A stretch of 64,000 bases of DNA from Syngnathus acus (taxonomy: Eukaryota; Chordata; Actinopteri; Syngnathiformes; Syngnathidae): NCBI RefSeq assembly GCF_901709675.1, contig NC_051095.1:5269956-5333955 (forward strand). Direction: 5' to 3'. Positions 1 through 12,080 of this stretch are shown in pieces. Made by a program: the position numbers and the translations under genes. Numbering within the stretch: the stretch's first letter is position 1; every line of letters begins with the position of its first letter. The notes beneath the pieces were generated by a model. That model had not been told where the DNA came from. It saw only the letters and a program-made list of their open reading frames with translations, and searched no databases.

Positions 1-3000
1 TGTGTGTGTTGGGGGGCTTTCACGCATCATTTTATAAAGTCTCTTAATCAACGTAACGTTATTGTTTGTAGTTATTAATATATTAATATATGTGATGCGT
101 TATCGCACCACCCCTTTACAGCCGTCGTAATGGTTCATGCTAGTGTCTTGAGGCGGCAAATTTGGTGAGTAGCACGTAGTTTGTAATTCAGTGTTTAATG
201 TCTATAAAACAAAACTTCGATATCCTTTCGTGAGTTACGTTCTCTAAAACCCAACAAGACAATATGCCAGATAAGTATGAATTATATGAGGCTCGAGTTC
301 CATTGCAATGAGCGAGGTCTTCGTCTTTTCGTGCCCCTCGTGACGTGCCTAAGCAATTAATTCAAGTTAATTTAAAAATTATTTTGTCGTGACCCGGAAT
401 TCGCCAGCGTTATTCTGCTGTAAATCTTGTGAAAACTCGCCACCTACCGTTAAATTGTCGTGAATTGGGATCAACGCCTTATTTGCCATGTTTGTCATGT
501 TAGGATCAGATTTCTTCAAGTCATGTTTTCTCACTTTTTGTTGCTTTATGTTTGAGGTGTCTGAAAAGGGTCAAATAAAGAGCACCTGTTGTGTGTTCTC
601 ACTTGTGTAAATGTCAAAACGTTTGGGATGGAAACAGTGGAATGATTTCACCGTGTTTGTTATTGATTGAAGACTGTTGGAAGAAAGCGCAAGAGCGCTC
701 AGATATCCGACATTCAGGCATTTAGTCGAGGCTAACATGAAAGTGGAAGAGACACAACATGTGACCCCGGCCTGATTTGTGAATAACACCCGCAGCCACC
801 GGGAGCCTTGTCTGTGCCCATTTCATCCAGAGGCCAACCACACTGAAAGCGACACCGCAAACAGGCCGGAAAGGTCGCGCACTTCCTTCCCCCACTTATA
901 TTTCTTTTGTGTTTTTCCAGACGCGAGCGACAATGAATGGTGTCACACAACTGTTGTCTTCGGAGCAGAAGCGAAGACGTTGAAGGTAAATGTCAACATT
1001 CCAGTCAGTGAGGTCTTCTTTTAGTTAGCCTCACATTTTGCGGGTGATATTGTATGTTGTATGGAATTTATGCCTCTATTAGGTCATTATGAAAAAATAC
1101 TGTAGCAGTGTTATGAGGAAAAAGTACTTGGTCGTATAAAAGAACATGGCAGTTCGCCGCTTGGAGCGACTGTGAGTCGGCAGCAGCTGGCCGAAATGTG
1201 GCAGCGAGTGTCGGACCGAATCAGCGCACGCTTCTCAGGGTTCCTTCGGCCGAGACCCGCGGCCTCTTGTTTTTCCTGCCCCCTTTTCTCAAAAGCAGCC
1301 GCACTTATGGGGGTGACAACCTTGAGCACCAGCTAATCACCTCGGGGGAAAAAAGGAACAACTAAACACCCAACATAGTGTAGCCTGGAGAAAAAAGGTT
1401 GTGCTGTAATGATATAATAGCGATAATCATATACACCCAAACACTCACACCAGTATTGTTATTCTTTGCTCATTTTTTGCTGTAAATTTTAGCATTTGTG
1501 TCGTTTTCAGCTGATCATTTTGGTATGTCATCTTTCCAATTTTACAAGCCTCACTTTGGCTAATCAGCTATCGAAATAAGACAAAATGGATTCCACTGCA
1601 GTTGTGAGTATATTCAGCATGTGTAAGAAAAACTCAAATGAGGCAAAACAAATTCAAAGTAATTTACAAATTCAAAGAAAAACCTGTTTTTTAAATCCAA
1701 TTAATCCATAATTGTCAGATTAATCAATTAAAATAATAGTTTTCGCAAGTCAATACATCCGAGTGCATCGTAGCTGGCGGCGGTTTCCGCAATAGACAGC
1801 GTGTGGGCTCTTGACAAGAACGAGGCAGAAACAAACACCTTTGCGCTTGCTAATACGGGCTATTAGGTAATGGTTTCCTCTTCTTGTCATCATCCATCAT
1901 AATTACACTGCCGTTTCTTCACCTTGCTCCCATTTGTGGTCTTGAGATCAAACAGTCGTGCTAACGGAGCGGAGCTAATATGTCACATGTGTTGCTTTAG
2001 CGGTAGCGGCTTCTGCCTGGGGCTAAAAGGCAAAGACAGGCTTTGCCAAACTTTTTCAGCTCAACACCAAAACTTGGTGCAGTCTGAATAATGTGACATC
2101 AACATATATCTTCGAGTTGATCATATCATTCTTATAGTGCATCGTTCTGGTAGTGTTTGTTTTATTCTTACCCAAAAGTGTCAATACAATCACTTTGAGT
2201 TGGGCAAAGTCAGACTTTGTGCCTCCTGGTCACATGTTCGTCAGTCGATAAGCTTCCATTAAGAGCGGCTTGGCTGTCAAAGCAACCTGTGACCCCCCTC
2301 TCCTCTCGCCCCCTTGGAGCCCAACTGGCCTGTGATGTCCGTATCAATATGAATTCCAGCCTCCTTTACAATTCCCACTGTCCATTAGTGTCAAGTATCA
2401 GTTTCCTCCTATGTGCTATCGATTCCCGTATGTGTTCTGGTCTTAAAAACACCTCACAAGCGCTTCTGGAGTCTCTTTATAGAGTCAGCGGTAGTCAATT
2501 GTGTCGTATTAGAAATCGTATTAAGTGATTCCGGTGATTCTGCCCTCGTTTCTTCCTCGAGCACCTCGGGTGTTCATAATATATTTTTTTCTGAAATGTT
2601 CATGCTCTAAATAGCAACTCAGGGTAAAATCCATACTGTGCAAGCTTTAATTGGTGAAACTTAAAAAACAAAAATGAAAATGTCTTAAGCTGTTCCTGAT
2701 TAACTTGCTGTTGACTAATATTATTGAACATGACAAACAAAATGAAAACCTTCACAAGGTGGCACTGTAAGCCACAGCTCACGCCCAGGCACTCACACGC
2801 AGGCTAACCTGACTCCAGCTGCTGATGTCACTCACTAGGCCACGCCCCATAAACGCTCACACCTAATACATGGCATCTGCCGTGCATTTCTTTACTTTCT
2901 CGTTTGTTTTGTTTATATGTTAATCTGTGCTATTTTTCCTTTAAAAAAAAAAAAAAAGACAACAAAAATATTCGCTTTATTATAATATCAGCTAAATGTA

Positions 3001-5357
3001 AAGTTGCATGTTACAGGAATAAAAGTGTTATATTATGGGGGTGTAATTTTATGATGCCTGTCACATTCAGCTACTTGGGAGGCCCTTTGGGATGAGCATG
3101 GTTAACCTTTGGCCTCAGTCATGTCGCCGCCACACGCGCCTTTCATCTGATACACCCGGGTTGTAATCCCTCAGCCCCCATTCAATTTAAAGAGAGCCTC
3201 TGTCACTGCAGACCGCAACGTCCACCACAGCCCACTGATCAATAAGTGCCCTGAAAGCCTCTGAGGAAGGCCGCCGTCCCCTCAGGTCGTGATCCCCTTT
3301 CGTCTCCTAATGAATGGGCTCTTGTTTAGGATGTAAAGTGCCGTGTCACTCAGGCCCTCGGAGTGCATGCAAACGAGCGCCTTCTCGTGTCTCTTCAAAA
3401 TAAGAGTATAGATTCTGTTGTACCAAGTGTTAATAAGGACACCCTGAAATTTAAAAAATAAAACATGAAATTCTCAGTACAAATGTTGCACAAGGCCATA
3501 CTTACAAAAAGAGTTCATATATTACAAGAAAAAAGTTGTAACTGCTTTGAAATGAAATTGTTGCGTTCTAAAATTGAATCGAACTGATTTGAAATGGAAA
3601 TAACAGAGAAAATCATAATATTACAAGAATTAATCCGGGACGTTACAAGAGTTTGGAACTTTGTGAAATGACCTGAATTGAAACATAAATTACATGGTAA
3701 ATGTAATTTTAGAAAAACTAAGCCTTAAAATTATGTTTTGTACTGACCTGACCTGAAATGTAAATTACAGTACAGCAAAATATTGAGTCGTAAAGTTACA
3801 AGAATAAGCTTGGGATGTTACGACAATTAAGATGGAAAGAACAAAGTATGTAAAATTGTAACATTAAAGCATAAAAAAAAAAAAAAACTGAAAATTATGA
3901 GAATGAAATTGTAACACAACACTAAGAACGTGAGTAAAGTGAAGCGGATACTTTCCAACCTCTCATTGACGCAAAGTTTTATCAGTCATTAGCAATAAGG
4001 GTTGCATTATCACTTGCATGTAATGCCGAATTGAAAGCATGTGACGCTCAAACGGAACCTGACAGCCGTAAGGGGATGGAAAGGGTAGGGGTAGGTTGGA
4101 ATGAATATGTACCCTGACTGAAAATCAAGCTTTGTTGTTGTTGGTGGCTGCGGCTCAATTGCACGTACGAAACATAGATGTGCATATGGTGTCCAGAATT
4201 TGGGGAGCCTCCTTGATCAGAATGTATTGGATTTGTCTTCACCTCTGACAGATGGATCTGGGCGGGGATTGGGACGGGGGGGGGTGTTGGACGCAAATGT
4301 GTCAAAAGTGTCCGACAGCACAAGTGCCTGGAAGTCTGGCGAGCGGCTAAAACCCCCTTCGGCATCATCTCCAAGCCAAGCGCAGTCATCTTTTAGCGAT
4401 ACTAAAAATATGACGCAATAACTTTCGTCACATTGGTTGATTTGCTTGGACTTCCAAAGCCAGACGAGTCAAAACCCTCTAGGGTGAAAGCTTTATTTTG
4501 AACTGTAACAGACAATTTTAAAACTGTAAAAAGTTGCAATCACAGAGGTGCCTTGAGATCTCATGTTTGCACTCACAAGACAAAGGAAAAAAAATGTACG
4601 TCGTATCTTGAAAAGCAGTCGAGTGACTGCAGCTTTACAATCGAAAACAAACATGTTCCTTGTTTGAAATGTGAACAAAATCACCCCCAAAATGCATGCC
4701 GTGCATTCAAATGTAGAAAAAAACGCATTTGGTGGGTCGACCGACCGAATGCAAAACATTCTTAACAATGAATCGCGTTGTTTTGTAACTCAACAATTAT
4801 TAGACGATTTATCGTACAATCGATTCTTAAGTGGCAAAGTTTCACAAACTGATTTGAAGGCTCATTGTGATTTGACGTGCTGATCCCCAACCACCTGCAC
4901 CTAACTGGTTCTAAAATTATTTTTTGTCGCATTTTTTCCACCGCTCCATGTCAGCGACTTTTAGCGACAGGTGGAACAATTCAATGTTCTTCCATTAGAT
5001 GGCAGAATGTACAGTTTTCATTTGCACATTCACGCGGGAGAATAATGGCCAAAAATGTCTGCCACATTTTACGATAAGTTTGCGAGTACAAAGAAACAAG
5101 ATCATCATTATATTGTGGTAATACTGTTTGTTCGGTACTTTAAAACATCGAAATGACGGACTTCTTGAAACGTTTTTCGACATGCCCCCAAAATTTCATT
5201 TTCCAAAGTCATTCTGCCTCTTGACTTTGATATTTAGAATATTGTGTTCTATAAAACATCCTCTGCCAACATGCATTGAAAAGAACTCAAATGTTTTGCA
5301 ATTTTGCCTCATCCAAGTGGAAATTGACTACCGCCGTTTTTCGCGGTGCGGATCTAC
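1..5357. other. Intergenic, no gene supported
   Basis: I see no open frame here with splice sites or family resemblance. The sequence is AT-rich with short A runs near 2942 and 3873. The stretch around 3430-3930 repeats phrases such as ttacaagaa and gaaatgaaa, as an old degenerate repeat would. A less AT-biased block at about 3070-3410 looks different from its flanks and may be conserved noncoding DNA of the neighbouring homeobox gene; that is a guess from composition only. Confidence 0.5.
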
Positions 5358-6633
5358 TCATCTATCTGCATCGAAAAGTCCGAAACATTTGGCCGCGTTG
5401 GAGAAGTAGATGGTGTTGGGATAGAAGACGGGGAAGGCCGTCGGAAGCAGATGTCCGCCCAGTAGACAGTCACTCTCTTTGTAAAAGTTGCGCACCGGCG
5501 CGCAGCCCGGCCCGTCGTCGTCCGCCGACAGCTGCCTCTTGAGCTTATTGCGTCGGTTTTGGAACCAGATCTTCACCTGCGTCTCTGTGAGCTGCAGCGT
5601 GCTGGCCAGGCCCGCTCGCTCGGAGCTGCTCAGGTAGCGCTTCATGTCGAACGTGGCCTCCAGCTGGAAGATCTGCCTCTTGGAAAAAATGGTGCGCGTC
5701 TTCTTCTTGCTGGAGCCGGCGCCAGCTGCGGAGGGCCGCGCTTCCGACGTGTTGCTGAGGGCTGCGGATCAATAGGACAACGTTGAGTGTTACTCAAGAG
5801 TCCAAAAATGGAAAAGAGACTTATTTTGTCATTTGTTTTTAAATCAAACACAAAAAATTAAATGTATCTTTACCCGTGCTCGTTATTAAGTGACAGATTA
5901 AATCAAATTAAGCCCTTGTTGCCCATTTTTAATTTTCATAGTTTTATCAGCCTAAAGTTCAATTATGCAAAAAGGTAATTTCAGGAGGGTTGTGTCAGAT
6001 TTAAAAATATCAATCACGTTCAGTTTTTTGAGTCTCAAATAGCCTTCAGTGTTTCTAATAATCGATGTGTTTATATTATAAAGATGTATAAGATTGGTTT
6101 AATTTTGAACTGTTTTAAATAAATCGCCCAGTTTGAATGATAAATAATCCCCCCTACATATTTTTTTAAATTTAATACTTAGACAATGTTTGCTACATGT
6201 CTTTGTGCACTGATCATTTTGTTATTTTATTTAACAAATGTTCATGGACTTCAGATTTCCTTTTCTGTAGAAAGGAACAAAGCATTTCCATTTTGCTTTT
6301 TTCAACAATTCTGAAAACAAGAACTTCAGGTTGTAAACGTTGCATTTGTTTCCCCACATGATACATTTTTATATATGAATCTTCCAGTGACCATCAAAAT
6401 CATCTTTATTTATATATTGTCTGCCTCATATTATTTTATGATTTTATCTATCATAATTGACATGTATTATGGGTATTTATTATCACGTTTGTTTCTTATT
6501 TGTAACTAGACAACTAGGCGTCTTGCCAACGTGAAGTGAGACACTGGTGAAAGTCATTCAAGAAACCAAAAAGATTAGAGGCTCTTGACTGCCCAATGTG
6601 CAGAAGCGCGCTCGAGGAACCAAGTCTAAGTAA

Positions 6634-6666
<33 letters not shown>

Positions 6667-7379
6667 AAATTATGTGAAGCAGCTCATTTTGATGAATCAA
6701 TCAAAAATGTAAATAATTCTGATAATACACATTAAAATTTTTATAATTATTATTACTCGTAGTAGCAGCAGAAATGTTCAGGCCTGAGAATGGAGGACAA
6801 TCCTTCTGAAATTGTTCCTTATTACTAAATTGCCTTTATGGTCGCCTTAATATTAACTATAACAATATGAATAGTAATAATAAAACTAACAGTGGTACCA
6901 TAAACTTTGTTAATCTTATTAGTATTAGTTTCAGTGCTTGAATGTAGAACGGCTTTGTTCATTTTGCAAAATGGCCTTTTATAGCGGCATTATCATTATT
7001 TGTATTATTATTATTATCATTATCATTGTTGTTAGTATTAGTGGTGCTCTAGTAGTCATGCTGGTAAAGGATGACAACCCTACTTTGTTTTTTTTCCTGT
7101 GCTGTGCTTAGGGGCCCATCTTAAATTATTCTCATTTTACGTAGTTGATGCTCCTGTCAATTCAAAGCGAAAGTGAATGCAATAAGTTTGTCAGCCAGGT
7201 CGCTCACCTGTTTCCCGGGATCCACCCTCGCACCGCCTCCGGGTGTCCCACACCTCATCATAGGCGTCCTTTACATGCCCGTCTTGCCGGGAATCATCCG
7301 TCCCCGGCCTCAAGTTGAGAATATTGTCGATGGTGAAGTTAAGAGAAGCGCTCCGACCGTCGCCGTTCCCCTTGCTCAT
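5358..7379 (-). CDS. hmx4: HMX/NKX5-class homeodomain transcription factor (SOHo/HMX4-like)
   Basis: Two coding exons: 7379-7208 (starts ATG, donor CAG|GTGAGC, phase 1) and 5761-5358 (acceptor CCGCAG). Joined they give 191 residues. The N-terminus carries FTIDNIL, the repressor-like peptide seen near the start of HMX proteins. The homeodomain is about residues 76-135, with WFQNRRNK in helix 3 and the HMX hallmark [15 protein letters not shown]. Family members regulate sensory-organ and craniofacial development as nuclear DNA-binding proteins. SKRQIF at the start of the homeodomain and Leu rather than Trp at homeodomain position 56 (NKLKRQ) point to the SOHo/HMX4 branch rather than HMX1-3, from recollection. 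The protein is shorter than HMX2/3 because exon 1 is only 57 codons. Class assignment is firm; the paralogue symbol is tentative. Confidence 0.85.
5762..7207 (-). other. HMX gene intron, AT-rich
   Basis: This is the single intron of the homeobox gene. It holds a 28-nt poly-T run at 6635-6662 and loose att/atc trinucleotide tracts near 6990-7040. I see no further exon. Confidence 0.7.
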
Positions 7380-7693
7380 ATTCCTCGCCGTGTCCCGATG
7401 TAAATCCAGTTCAGACAGGGGAGGCGCGTTGCCGCCAGCCGCATGGCTACAGAGCGCGCTCGGAAGTGGCCTGCCGTTTCTCGCACGACCCCAAAAGGCT
7501 GCTGCGTTTTCATAGGGTCAGCTTGTGGGCAGGGCTTCAGGACGGCTGCCATGTTGAAACACTTTACAGTACAGTGGATACGAAGGGGGTTTGGGGCGCA
7601 CCGCAATTTGAAAATTCCTCTGCCCACCACAGAGTTTGCCCCCCCCCCCCCCCCACACACGCACACTCATTCGTTAGATTTAAAAAAAAAAAA

Positions 7694-7919
7694 ATCAGTT
7701 GAATAGCTAGTAATCCTGAATTAGTGTTTTCCAACTTTTGTGAGCCAAGGCAGACATTTTACACAGCAAAAATGTCATTCGTTGATTTCAAAAAATAAAA
7801 ATAAAATAAAATCAGTTGAACAGCTAGTAATCCTGGATTAGTGTTTTCCAACCTTTGCTGAGCCAAGGCAGACATTTTACACTGCAAAAATGTCACCAGT
7901 TGTTTGCGGTCAAATACAA
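7694..7919. repeat. Tandem duplication, 117-bp unit, hAT-end-like
   Basis: Two head-to-tail copies begin at 7694 and 7811, each opening atcagttgaa. They differ at scattered positions and by simple A-rich sequence at the join. Both contain gtgttttccaac followed by gagccaaggcagacatttt, which resembles the terminal part of teleost hAT elements. The second copy decays after about 7900. Confidence 0.8.
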
Positions 7920-10555
7920 CTCACAATTATGTTTTCTGATCTCGTCAAGTGTATGTGTTGTCCTTACGGAAATGTGGCATTGTGAGATTGAGCTGCTCTG
8001 TTACCCAGTTTTGAAAAATGATCGCTTTTGGTATCCCAAAATGCCAGCTTGGTGGGAATGAAATGTAGAAATGCTAAAATGTCTTAATGGAAACAAAGTG
8101 ACAAAAAGCCTGAAGCAAGCACACTGTGCCTCTTGCAGATTTGGATAACTGCGAGCGGGTGAGAACAGGCATAAGAGAATATTTTACTTACTTAAAGTTT
8201 GTTTGAATAACTTTGTATGATTTAATCTTTAAGCATGTTCAAAGCGTGTGGCAGCAAAAAATCCCAAAAAGTTTTAACGTTCATGTTTAGTGTTGATGTC
8301 CCAAACTGTGGTGCAGCAGCGCCCTCTAGAGGATGTGCAATATCAGAACTGTCTTGTTAATACGAGTAATAATAATAATACATGGCTTCCTTTTATGACT
8401 AATGAGCCAGTGTTGTTTGAAATTATTTTGATGTACTGCACTGTATTAGGTAGACACTTAATCTGTATTTGCTTTTTAAAAGGGTATTTCGGTACCGCAC
8501 TCCATGGAGGATATAATTCAATATTATTGTCATTTTTATTTGTTCGTGGTACAAGATGGTGGCATTTGACAAATCTGTTGCTTTGTTTTTTTAGGCGTAG
8601 AATCTAGTATTTAGTTATCCAGTAAATGTATGTTTATAATATTTCTTTAAACCCAACTCTGAAGTGACCGCCTACGTGCACTTTTCATCAGGACCACTTG
8701 AGGTCAGTGTGCATGCATTTTATTCCACGCGCACAGCTGTCCATCATGCCAATGACAGACAGCAGGCAAGGTTTCATTATGCTCTCATCATGCAAATGAG
8801 TGTTCCCGCATGATAACAGTATGTTTGAAAGGGTGCCGTCTGTATTAACATTCATTAGCGCAAAATAAGGTTGAAAAGAAACTGGCATAACCATTGTGTT
8901 ATGCTGGTTTAAGGTAATCAACTTTGTCTAATCAAAGTGTAAATGGGGTTTTATTTCAAGACCTTTGTTATCAGGAGACATTGAAAACCTTGCATTTGGA
9001 AGCAAACGTTGCGCTTGTACTAAAAGAAGGTTTTATCATCCGTTTTAAACCCTTTCCCCCCCCCCAGGGTTCCTCTGTCTCTCAAATGTCATGTAAGATA
9101 ATTTGATAAAAATGTGATTTTGAATATTTGATAAAAATTGATTAATAAAAGATTTAATAGGTCAGGATCAAAGAAATAGACACTACGGACCATAATTTAA
9201 AAGTTGGATTCTTGAAATTTTCATGCTACGCTCGCTGCTGGTTTGACCTTTTGACAATTTATTTATCTGTGAAATGGTGACAATTTCTCATTCTAACTGC
9301 ACAAGTCAGACCACAAGGCCGCTGACACACGGCTTGTGTGATTTCATTAATTTTTGCGGAACTCAATACAAATGCCGCATTCAGGGCCATTTTGCCCGCT
9401 GTAATGAATCACCGTGTCAGCAGAAAGCCTGCAGCTTGAATAAACTCGAGCTTACGAGGCAGCAATATGTGTGTTCCGTTCATGACTGACGTGACAAAAG
9501 CTTGACAGACGTACGTAATGGGAAAGAGCTGGCGGGAGACGTTTGCATTGTTCAGCGACTGACAGCTCATTCCCAAATGGATACTTTTTTTCATTTTATT
9601 TTTATTTTTTTACATTTCTTTCGTCATCATCATGCCTTACGCCGACATGTGGAAGAAATGAGACAAGCTGAATTGTAACACGCACAATGCTGCCCATTTC
9701 GCAATTCCTCGGAACATCGGATTTCATTTCACTTCCAAATAAGTCCCTAATATCAAGACTTGCTGCGGTTATGCTTCTGAAACAAAAACGCTGCAACCTG
9801 ATTTGAAGTTCGACTCAACATTATTTTTGTAATATTGCCTTGTAGCAAGCAATGCTATGATGCAATGACATCATCATTTGCAAACGCAAAGTTTTTGTGC
9901 ACATTGAATTAATTAACATTTTGAATGGCACACATATAGTACTGCCGATATACCAACACGAAGATTGTGCCCAGATAACGAAAGCTGCGGCGGCCTCAAG
10001 GCATCCAGTCAATATATCCTCCCCAGCAAGAGCCCGATAACTGGCAGGAAATCGAAGCCACTTGGAATTTGGTCTGCTTTGGAGTGAGGTTAGCTTGGAT
10101 TGAAATGTGTATTGTCGGAACTCCCACCCTCTCAAAACCCGTGCTTCAAAATAAACGCAATCAGCAATTCAAATGAACTAGATGCTGGCAGAAAATGATT
10201 TTAATCCAATTAGATTTATTCATAGCAGGGATTAGAAATGGACAGAATGCCAAAAATTAGTCCATCGATTGATTAATTGCATCTGAAGCAACTCAGGCGA
10301 CTGGGACACGCTACTTGGCTGCCACCAGAAGAAGCGCTGTTGAGTCAACAAGGTTGCTGTCTAAAAAAGGACAAGGGAACCTTATGTGATTTTTTTTTTT
10401 TTTTTCCGTATGCTCTCAGAAAGAGACTGCCCGAAGTTGTGTTAAGGCAGGATTGGATTGACGGAATATGAGCAGAATTTGAATTGAGCGGGCTGCGATC
10501 ACACAAGAGTTGCTGAGGAAGGTCAGGAACTGTGACTTGAAACTCCAAACTTCTG

Positions 10556-10815
10556 AGATTTCAGGTTGCCTGCCTGAAGTTGCAGTTGAAGATGGTGTAG
10601 ATGTCTGGGTTGGGGAGCAGAACTTGAAGAGGGGGTCTGGAAATGATGTGGACTGGACTTAAAACGGAAAGATTTTAGGTTGCCTCGCAAAAATATACTT
10701 TTTCCACAAACTGCCTGTGACACTCTGGAAGGCCTGTCTGAAGTTACGGTTGAAGATGGTATAGATGGGCCATAAGGAGCAGAACTTGAAGATGGGGTCT
10801 GGGAAAAATTGGAAC
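10556..10815 (-). repeat. Two decayed copies of the adra2c 3' end
   Basis: Copy B (about 10668-10815) and copy C (about 10556-10660) resemble the last coding part of adra2c (about 10837-11000). Shared landmarks in order are aggttgcc, ctttttccac (B only), cctgaagt, gttgaagatggt, agaacttgaag and gggtctgg. Neither copy keeps an open receptor frame; gaps and substitutions are frequent. They look like local tandem duplications that decayed rather than a functional exon. Confidence 0.7.
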
Positions 10816-10856
10816 CCAGGACTTCAACTGGAAACATGAGCTTTCAGGTTGCCACC

Positions 10857-12080
10857 CTAAAAGGACTTTTTCCACGACTTGCACAAGATCCTGTGGAAGG
10901 CACGCCTGAAGTCACGGTTAAAGATGGTGTATATAGCCGGGTTGAGGGAGCTGTTGCAGTACCCGATCCAGAAGAAGAACTTAAAGAGTGGATCTGGAAT
11001 CTTGCAAGAGTCTCTGCACACGCCGTAAAGACTGTAGCTGAAGAAGAACGGGAACCAGCACACGACAAACACCCCCATGACCACAGCGAGGACAAAAGTG
11101 AACCTCTTCTCCCGGGCTTGAGAGAGCTTCTTCAGCGCAATGGAGCTCCTCCGTTTCTTCCTGGAGGCAAAAAGGTCCATGGCTTTGTTGCTGACTCTGG
11201 AGTCGCACGCGGCCTCTTTGGTCAAGGAGCTCGTCTTGGGGTTCCCTTGAGGGCATTCTGGTTGCCTCCTTCCGCCTTTCCCCTCTGATGATGAACTGTC
11301 GTCCAGGTCGGCTTCCTCCGTGTGTTGCCCCTGAGTGGCTGTCCGGTGACTCGGGGTGGGCGGACACTGGCAGTGCCCGTTCTCTGTTTGAACGACCCCG
11401 CTGTCCGGCCGCCTCTTCTCCGACATGCTCCTGGTTCTGGTTTTGGCCACCTGGTAAATCCTGACGTAGACCAGGATCATGATGAGGCAAGGGGCGAAGA
11501 AGGAAGCTACGCTGGAGGAAATGATATACCAACTGTCGTCATTGAGCTCACACTGGGGCTGAGCGCTTCTCTCCTTGTTCCTCTCCATAGACAACAACGG
11601 TGGAGAGGAAATCAAAGCAGATATGAGCCACACAATTAAGATGATGCACTTAACCCGCTTGGGAGTCCGCTTTAAATTATACTGAACCGCTTGCGTGACG
11701 GACCAGTAGCGATCCAGGCTTATTGCGCACAGATGCACGATGGAGGACGTGCAAAAAAGAACGTCCAACGCCAAATAGATCCCGCACCAAACTTTGCCAA
11801 AATACCAGTAGCCCATGAGTTCATTGGCGAGACTGAACGGCATCACCAGAGTGGCCACCAGGATGTCGGCCGTGGCCAGGGAGACCAGGAACAGGTTCTG
11901 GGGGGCTTTGAGCGCCCGGCTTGTCAGCACGGCGATCACCACCAGCACATTGCCCACCACAGTGAACAAGATGAGGAAACTTACGAGGGCGGCGATGCTG
12001 GCGACGGCCGCCGATGAGTAGCCGTCGGACGCGTTTAGCTGGATGACCGTGTCCAGTCCGGTGCTGTTGAGCCAATCCAT
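10857..12080 (-). CDS. adra2c: Alpha-2C adrenergic receptor
   Basis: A single uninterrupted frame of 407 residues, as expected for the intronless alpha-2 adrenoceptor genes. It encodes a Gi/o-coupled plasma-membrane receptor for noradrenaline and adrenaline. Seven hydrophobic segments are visible, with two N-glycosylation sites near the N-terminus (NST, NAS), LDRYW after TM3, the TM3 Asp in LALDVLFC, a long Ser/Thr/Lys-rich third cytoplasmic loop, [20 protein letters not shown] in TM6 and a short tail after TM7. The motif at the end of TM7 is NPAIY, where human ADRA2C has NPVIY. Upstream lies a GC-rich flank to about 12260. The choice of C over A/B subtype rests on overall similarity and on the 4p16-type neighbours dok7, hgfac and rgs12. 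Confidence 0.93.
   Translation of the reverse strand: MDWLNSTGLDTVIQLNASDGYSSAAVASIAALVSFLILFTVVGNVLVVIAVLTSRALKAPQNLFLVSLATADILVATLVMPFSLANELMGYWYFGKVWCGIYLALDVLFCTSSIVHLCAISLDRYWSVTQAVQYNLKRTPKRVKCIILIVWLISALISSPPLLSMERNKERSAQPQCELNDDSWYIISSSVASFFAPCLIMILVYVRIYQVAKTRTRSMSEKRRPDSGVVQTENGHCQCPPTPSHRTATQGQHTEEADLDDSSSSEGKGGRRQPECPQGNPKTSSLTKEAACDSRVSNKAMDLFASRKKRRSSIALKKLSQAREKRFTFVLAVVMGVFVVCWFPFFFSYSLYGVCRDSCKIPDPLFKFFFWIGYCNSSLNPAIYTIFNRDFRRAFHRILCKSWKKSF

Larger units (their letters stand above)
7380..10856. other. Intergenic between HMX gene and adra2c
   Basis: No gene is supported. The upstream flank of the HMX gene (7380-7560) is comparatively GC-rich and likely holds its promoter. A tandem duplication lies at 7694-7919 and degenerate receptor-derived repeats at 10556-10815. 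Stretches near 8650-8840 (with an octamer ATGCAAAT at 8790-8797) and 9270-9500 have mixed composition and few repeats, as conserved noncoding elements often do. Confidence 0.5.

Noticed and set aside
4048-4389. 113-codon minus-strand frame
   Set aside because: No recognised domain, no flanking splice sites, and it crosses a G-rich low-complexity run.
10809-11288. 159-codon plus-strand frame
   Set aside because: It is the antisense shadow of adra2c. No family resemblance and no splice or promoter signals.
10981-11532. 183-codon minus-strand frame inside adra2c
   Set aside because: It is another frame of the receptor coding sequence, caused by its GC bias in the third loop.
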